Assembly (NCBI RefSeq): GCF_000715075.1 | Contig: NC_134102.1 | Span: 48,555,348 to 48,619,347 of the forward strand | Length of the DNA stretch: 64,000 nt | DNA from: Nicotiana tabacum | Lineage: Eukaryota; Streptophyta; Magnoliopsida; Solanales; Solanaceae | Direction of reading: 5' to 3' | Shown: positions 57,758-64,000 of the stretch, one piece after another | Layout of the letters: each line of letters begins with the position of its first letter | Position numbering within the stretch: the first letter of the stretch is position 1 | Notes under the pieces: generated by a model | What the model was told of the DNA's origin: nothing | What the model saw: the letters and a program-made list of their open reading frames with translations, nothing else | Database searches by the model: none | Made by a program: the position numbers and the translations under genes

Positions 57758-57950
57758 CTGAAAATGATAAGAAATTAACAAAAATTAGGGAAATAAAAAG
57801 ATAGAATTTTACTACGAAAATGGAACTTCATTTCATTGAATTTGAAAGGATAGAAGGGTTAACATCACAGCAAAGCATCTAAACTAAAATATCTAGATTA
57901 CAACCCTTAGAATAATCCAAATACAGAAAAAACAACAAAACAGGCTACCA
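57758..57950 (-). other. Probable intron between protease and RT
   Basis: Ogre-type elements are known to splice out an intron between gag-pro and RT. Here the minus strand has a T-rich stretch with many stops ending in TTTCTTATCATTTTCAG (acceptor, last G at 57758), followed by open coding sequence. The open reading upstream runs until about 57925 (VQVGEGPSRASVQLIGLD). The donor is uncertain; TTG|GTAGCC near 57948 is one option. Confidence 0.6.
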
Positions 57951-59769
57951 AGACTCCTTCCTGATAGGAAGAGGAGTTGCTGAGCGAGGTATCTAGACCA
58001 ATCAGCTGAACACTTGCACGACTAGGGCCCTCCCCAACTTGAACCATATTAATCTCATAGAACATCTCCTTGAGACCCTGGCAAACTCTATCAATGTCAT
58101 CCTAAGTAGAAGGATTTTGGACTTCTTCAAATTGTGGCTTGACAAAAGAGTAGGCAATGTGAGGGATTGGTTTTGGACAGATTCCAACCATTCTTTTTGC
58201 GGGCCTTGGCTCTGTGTATGTCAGCTGGTGTTGGTTTAAAACCCAAGCCAAAGGTATCTTTCTTCGAAAAAGGAGCAATGGGGTTCACAATTCCTTGCAG
58301 AGAGGATCCCAATCCTTTTCTTGGTTCATAGCCGTTCCTCAACATCAGCGAAGCTACCATCATAGATATGGCTGAAAGACGGGGATGCAGAATTGGTTTT
58401 CCTTCTTCCACTTGGTCCACCTCAGTCACCTCAAATGCTTGATATATGATGGATTCACATCCTTCCTTGGCCTCGATACATCGAATGGACGTGTCTTTAT
58501 AGACGGATGAGTCGTCCTCCCCATGAACAATAATTTCTTGCCTGTCATACTCGAATTTGACTATTTGATGTAGAGTGGATGGTAGAGCTCTGGCCATATG
58601 GATCCACAACCTTTCCAAAAGAAAATTATAGGAAGTTTCCATATCTAACACTTGAAAGACAATGTTAAAATCAACCAGGCCGATTGTCATGGTGAGTTCG
58701 ATTTCCCCAATAGTGTCTCTTCTTAAACCATCAAAAGCTCTGATGCTGACATTACTAGTTCAAATTCTGTTAGTGTCAATGTTCAGCTGTTATAGAGTAC
58801 AAAAAGGGCATACATCTACACTTGAGCTTCTGTCAATCATGACTCGTTTTACGTAGTGCCCTTCATATTTCACCATAAGATGCAAAGCTCTATTGTGCCC
58901 AGGCCCTTCCTCAGGAAAATCATCATCGCTAATAGTAATTCTATTTACTTCAAAGAATCTTTCAACCATTTTTTCTAGTTGATTCACTGTTGTCTTTTCT
59001 GAGACATATGCCTCGTTCAGAGTTTTGATCAACACACGGCGATGCTCTTCCGAGTGCAAAAGCAGAGATAACAAAGATATCCGAGCAGGGGTTTTCCTTA
59101 GTTGGTCAATGATTGAGTAGTCTTGCATTTTCATCTTCTTAAGGAATTCCTCCACTTCTTTTTCTGCAACGAGTTCTTTCACTGGCAAGTGACTTTCCCT
59201 GGCTTGCTTAGCTTTTCTCAATTCCTCTGGTGAGTAGTACCTTCCAGAGCGGGTCAAACCCCTCATTTCATTTGTTTCTTCAACTATCTCTTTTCCTTTA
59301 TATGTCATGATAGTCTTGTTATAATTCCAGGAAATAGCTTTTGTGTTTGTCACTGGGAGTTGGGCAACAGGTCGGCTCACAACTGGCTCTGTTATATTTC
59401 TCAAACCATTATTCGGAATGATCTTTTGAATGCCCATGGGGATGTAAAATTTTGGCCCACCCAATTGAACCTCAACCTTTTTTGTGCTTCCAGGGACATA
59501 GAAAATCATTTTTTCAGAACCTGCCAAGTTCAAACTAGAACTTGCACCTTTCACAATCAACGGTGCCAATTGCGGCGGGCTCACTATCACTTTTGGTTCT
59601 TGTTCTATGGTTCCAACATCCATCTCTGTCTTGCCAGACTGCTTATAATCCCGATCATCACAAATCATCCCAATAAAATGTGTATTATCATGAGCTGGGA
59701 GCGGATTATTTGTGATATTAGGAGTATCCTTATTATTGGTTACCACAATTGCCTTTACTTCAATCAAAT
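57925..59769 (-). pseudogene. Tat/Ogre-like protease region with G-patch-like motif
   Basis: From 59769 a linker (rich in Lys, Glu, Pro) leads to the protease near 58880-58790: LMVKYEGHYVKRVMIDRSSSVDVCPF, where the usual D-[ST]-G reads DRS, so the catalytic loop is altered. A stop at 58790 and one near 58760 follow. The frame continues with the rest of the protease (DFNIVFQVLDMETSYNFLLERLWIH), then a G-patch-like motif NGYEPRKGLGSSLQG (about 58275-58350), and ends at 58127; a frameshift near 58150 allows reading on to about 57925. The protease matures the polyprotein; G-patches bind RNA or helicases in other proteins. Confidence 0.85.
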
Positions 59770-61494
59770 TTTCAATGGCTTTATTTAATGTCCAACAATT
59801 TTTGGTACTATAACCTTGGGTGTTAGAGTGATACTCACATCTTGCATTTGAGTTAAAACCTTTTGAATTTGGATTCACATAACGTAGCATAATAGGTTCA
59901 ATTAACTTCTACTGCATCAACTTTTGAAATAGGCTTGTATACGATTCTCCAATTGGGGTGAACTCTTTCTTTGGCTCCTGTTCTCTCACATATTCTTGTC
60001 GGGGACGAGGATTATATGGTGCCTAAAAATTTGGTCGGAGTTGACGGGAGCCTTGTGGAATCGATGCCCGCCATTGTTGGTGATCGAGAGGCCTAGCATA
60101 AGCCTGAGCATTAAACACTGTGTAATGTTGCAGGGGAACTGAGTATCGGGGACCTTGAGGCGGATAATAATGTTGAGGAGAATTGGATTGTCCTTGTTGG
60201 AATTGCACGTAAGAAGGAACTATTCCTCTTTGAACTCCCCCAAACCCAGATGCCATCATGGATCCTTTCTCCTTCTTTTTCCGATTTCCGAAACTTCCTG
60301 ACCTGCTTTGAATTGCTTGTGTGGTCGCCTTAAGGGCTGCCTGACTCACAATTTTGCTCGACTTCATGCCATTCTCAACTATTTCACCAATCTTAATCGC
60401 CTCAGCAAAAGGTTTACCAATGGCGGCCAACATGTAATGGAGGTAATCAGGATCCTGAGCTTGGAGAAAATAGTCAATCATTTCTACCTCTTTCATTGGT
60501 GGTTTGACCCTAGCAGCCTGCTCTCTCCACTTGATTGCATATTCTCTGAAGCTTTCTGTTGGTTTCTTCTTTATGTTGATGAGAGAGGAGCGGTCTGGCA
60601 CTATATCAATATTGTACTGAAACTGTTGGGCAAAATCTTGAGCCATGTCGTTCCAAACGTGCCAGTGAGAGATGTCTTGATCTATGAACCACTCTGAAGC
60701 AATTCCTGTAAAAATTTCCCCAAAATAAGCCATGAGCAATTCTTCTTTGCCTCCCGCTCCCCTTAATTGGTTACAATACCTCTTTAAATGGGCAACGGGA
60801 TCACCATGCCCATCATACTTGTCAAACTTGGGGGTCTTGAAGCTGGGTGGCAAATGAACATGGGGAAACATGTATAGATCGTTAAACAAAACACTCTTGT
60901 GGCCTCCCAAAACCTGTATGTTTCTCATGGTTTGTTCCAAGCTCTTCATTTTTTGGTCATTTCCTCTTATTCCATATTCTTTTCGGGCTTTTCGATCTCA
61001 ATTGGGAATACGTTATGAGGAGTATGCTTGTATGAATCTGGAAACTTGAAAGTCAGTTCTAGAGAGTAATGTTGGGCATCATGAGCATCCAGTTGTGGAT
61101 CATTATTGGAATTTTGAGCAAGAGCCGGTTGAGGGACAGTGAAAGTATGGACAATGGGTATAGTAGGTGGGTCATTTCTGAGGGGTGCGATTGGAGGACG
61201 TGGAATGGAGGTACTGGGGATAGTGGGAAGGTTAATGCTCGGACTGAATCTAGGTTGGTACAATGGGTTACTTGTTATGGAGATGGACACTTGAGTGGCA
61301 ACTGACACATTATGAAGATTATCCGAAGGCCCTATGGGTAGTGAGGGCGGTGCTTGTCCATTCACCTAGGCTTGGTACATCTCTGCCAATTGTTGCTTCG
61401 ACACTCTTACTTCTTCAACCAGTCCTGAACCTTGTTAAACCAATTATCCATGGACATGATCATTATCTGACTCATTCTCACTGTTGTTTGCCAT
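59770..61494 (-). pseudogene. Tat/Ogre-like gag, broken
   Basis: Starts at ATG 61494 (MANNSENESDND), chosen because it opens the frame that leads through a Pro/Ser-rich N-terminus (stops at about 61446, 61437 and 61367). A one-base loss in an A-run and a stop near 60965 shift the frame. The capsid follows from 60949: LPPSFKTPKFDKYDGHGDPVAHLKRYC, LLMAYFGEIFTGIASEWF, WNDMAQDFAQQFQYN, SFREYAIKWREQAARVKPP, MIDYFLQAQDPDYL. A Gln/Pro/Tyr-rich tail and an atypical knuckle CEYHSNTQGYSTKNC (usual second His is Tyr) end it. Stop codons near 60020 and 59910. Forms the particle and packages RNA in the family. Confidence 0.9.
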
Positions 61495-62095
61495 TCTACT
61501 TTTTCCTTTTGATCTCGTGTTGTAAGGGTGAGTCGCCAGTTTAAACCACAAACCAGCCACCTCTGTTTTACTTTATCTTTTAAAATGACAAACAACAAAC
61601 GTGTTAGAGTTAGGCATTTTGCAGATATTAATCACACATTATATGTCATGCACCTAATGCCATTTTCATTTCTAAAATGGTCTTGGAAGGCTTCATGCTT
61701 CATCCCGGCTTATTGATTTATTGGTTTATTTTCATCTTGAATTTAACGCTTTTTTTTTCCATTTTTTTTTCATTTTTTTTCCAGATTAATTATGGTTATG
61801 GTCGCATCCGATGAGGATTTCCTACGTATCATGATGCCACATGAATCAGACCATTACGTAGTTCAGGGGAAAATAATAATAATAGTCTTTTTTTTAACAA
61901 AACGAAATGATACAATAACAGAAAGGACATTACATTGAAAATGACTTACCAGACTCTGACAAGACTAAAAGACAACGATTTTAAAGATTCAACAATGACT
62001 CAAACTAAAACATAACTACTACATGAAAAGTTCTAACAACTACGACTATATTTCAACTCCACAATCTTCTTGCTTTCAAACACTGGAACATCTGC
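61495..62095 (-). other. Spacer between ORF1 and gag
   Basis: No coding sequence seen. It contains T-rich runs (61750-61785) and the third copy of the ~70 bp motif (61800-61866) that also occurs twice in the 3' untranslated region. It may hold regulatory or splice signals for the downstream gag. Confidence 0.6.
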
Positions 62096-64000
62096 TCATG
62101 GTGGGGCTTGCCCTGGTTGACCCCCTAATGTACGGTACATCCTTTCTAACTCTGCTGCAAGATGACGGGAAAAAGTAGGTGCATGCTCCAAAAACTTCTC
62201 ATATTCCATCCCTTGGCAGTTCACATAACTTTGAGCGGTATAAACAGCCAAATTATGGACTTGCTCTTTGAAGTACTGGAAATTCTGGTCTCGATCTTGT
62301 AACTGCTGCTGGCAAGCGGTGGCTATCTCCCTTATGTGGCCCTCGCGATCTAAGGCTGACTCCAACTGAGCCCGAAGTCTAGCATGCTAGAGTCTTGCCT
62401 GAGCCATCTCCCTATCAAAATCTGCATGCTGGTATTCTCTATTGTACCTTCTCATTTCTTCCAACTGTGCATGGAGCTGAGCTTCTGAACGTACCCAATA
62501 GGCCTTCTCTCTCTCGAATTGAGCCCTCTCTTCTTCAAATTTTGTTACTTGGCGATCCTTACTTGATTCGGCCTTCTCATTTAACTGTACGATCTTTTCC
62601 TTGGCTTTGTCCAACGCCTTTTCAGTCTTTGCTAAGAGGGAATCATAATCTTGCACCTTTTCCATCAGACTGGCAATGGTTCTCTGGTCTTTCCAACTTC
62701 TCGCTGGCACTTCAGAGGCTTTCTTCATCTGTTGAAGTTGGGTACGAAGGGCTTCATTTTTGCGGATCAGACTCTTCTTTTCCCCTTCGGCTTCTTGTTC
62801 TTGCAAGTCTTTCTCAAAATTGAGGTTTCTCAGCCTTTCTTCTAAGGCATGAATAGTTGCTTTGTATCCCTTTTCCCGTTCACCCTAGGCCAACCGTTCT
62901 TGGATTTTATCATCAAAGGCTTGAACATGCGGCCTTTTTGTGGGCCTTTTGGGCTCTGGCTCATCATCCACGCGAGACCTCGTCCCAAACCATATAGCAT
63001 AACCCGGATCTACCTCACCTCTCGTAGGATCTGGCACCTGAGTATCATCTTTCAAGCAGCGACAACCATTCCAAATTTGCTGGATTAAAGCTTCAGGGAG
63101 TGGGGCTTCGGGGTGTAGCTCAATCACTTGCACACTTAAATCCTCATCCTCGGGTACTACTTGGTACCTTCCTAGCTGTCTTAGAACTCTGTGTGGTGCA
63201 TACGGCTGGACACTTCTCAAACCCAACAGTAGCAAATAACCTTTTAGGGCCGACATGTGTATCACCTCCCTTACCGGGAGCCATCCCAAAGTCCACTCAA
63301 TTTGACTTGCATTTAAAGATCTTAGGTGGGATATCCAGGCTTTCACCCCTTCTAGAGAGTTGTAGTCTTTTACTCTTTTTTCGTAACTCTCAATGAAATT
63401 GTCCTTGCTCGGACCATAGCTCATGAACTTGGGATGATGTCAGAGATGCTCAATCAACCACATTTGTAACAAAATATTGCACCCTTCGAAGAATTTTGCC
63501 CCGGACTTGCACAAAGTCGATAAATATCTGATAGAATGATCGGGGCAAGAGTGTGATGTTCTTTGGTAGTGAGGACCTGTACAACCCTGGCTATGCGGGT
63601 ATCAATTGTCCGCTCCTCGTTTGGGAAGACCATAATTCCCAGAAACGCCACTATGAAGGCGAAGCGACGATGAATCTGCCATGTGTCTTTGTTCTGCTTG
63701 TTGTTAAGGCCTTTTTCATGCATTTCAAACCCATTTGGCTACCCGAACCTAGAGTACAAGAAGTAGAAAGAACAACACCCTTTGACTACGTTGGTCTTTC
63801 TAATTTACTTACTGATGTTCAGAAGATCGAAGAATCGGTGTACAGAAAGAGCCCTCGGGAATATGAGCTCCTGGTTTCTCAAATCCCTACCAAACCCGGA
63901 ATATCCAGCTATCTCTTCTAAAGTGGGAGTTAGCTTAAAATTGGAGAAGCAAAAGACATTGTGAACAGGGTCCCAAAAAGTCACTAGTGCCTCAATCAAA
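62096..64000 (-). pseudogene. Tat/Ogre-like ORF1 with coiled coil, broken, runs off the window
   Basis: ORF1 lies upstream of gag in Ogre-type elements; its role is unknown. From the right edge: ALVTFWDPVHNVFCFSNFKLTPTLEEIAGYSGFG and RRFAFIVAFLGIMVFPNEERTID, resembling the plant mobile domain-like/DUF7745-type folds found in such ORFs (recalled, not searched). Then WTLGWLPVREVIHMS, a Lys/Arg-rich patch (EPKRPTKRPH), and about 230 residues of heptad-rich coiled coil (62850-62400; EKVQDYDSLLAKTEKALDKA). It ends ...GGQPGQAPP at 62096. Stops at about 63793, 63739, 63437, 62886 and 62386, and a frameshift near 63520. The start is outside the window. Confidence 0.85.

Noticed and set aside
59360..59788. 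142-codon plus-strand ORF
   Set aside because: Antisense shadow of the Tat gag-protease linker.
60308..60697. 129-codon plus-strand ORF over Tat gag
   Set aside because: Antisense shadow of the well-supported minus-strand gag.

Overview
This window is plant nuclear DNA, almost certainly from the nightshade family (Solanaceae). The basis is a TS-type tRNA-derived SINE, LTR retrotransposons primed by initiator tRNA-Met, and a Tat/Ogre-type element primed by tRNA-Arg, all in AT-rich DNA with no recognisable host gene. It reads as gene-poor heterochromatin built from nested transposable elements. No rRNA, tRNA gene or CRISPR array was found. Every coding region is a broken retroelement gene.

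Layout, left part (1-31590). The base layers are a minus-strand Ty3/gypsy gag fragment (28462-29115), an L1-type LINE (24860-28462, minus) and an old Tekay/Del-like chromovirus on the plus strand (1-2850 plus 21248-24843, its 5' end outside the window). The old chromovirus is split in its integrase gene by a non-coding LTR element (LARD1, 2851-21247, target duplication ATTCA). LARD1's left LTR is split in turn by a second chromovirus on the minus strand (4313-14391, target duplication CTTAC). Both duplications are exact, so the order of insertion is certain: old chromovirus, then LARD1, then the inner chromovirus. The inner copy lacks nucleocapsid and protease.

Middle (29140-43546). There is a truncated minus-strand LTR, a plus-strand LTR fragment carrying the SINE, a very degraded gypsy gag-pro-RT, and a second non-coding LTR element (LARD2, 35463-43546) whose right LTR is cut short.

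Right part (43547-64000). A Tat/Ogre-like element lies on the minus strand: ORF1 with a long coiled coil, gag, protease with a G-patch-like motif, a probable intron, RT with two RNases H, integrase, a 3' untranslated region with a two-level minisatellite, and a 2.77 kb LTR. A second, larger Tat-type LTR abuts it, with only a PBS and a PPT between them.

How the parts may work together. Both non-coding elements share with the chromoviruses the post-PBS leader and a stem-loop just before the PPT, although their bodies differ. This suggests they were copied in trans by chromovirus proteins. The chromovirus-type LTRs of otherwise different sequence also share one layout at nearly fixed offsets: a CpG-rich inverted-repeat block at about 0.7-1.05 kb, a perfect splice-donor motif at about 1.55 kb, a tandem hairpin array at about 2.0-2.25 kb, then a CTGCAC/GTGCAG stem-loop ending in a possible splice acceptor. 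This layout is the best candidate here for something not previously described.
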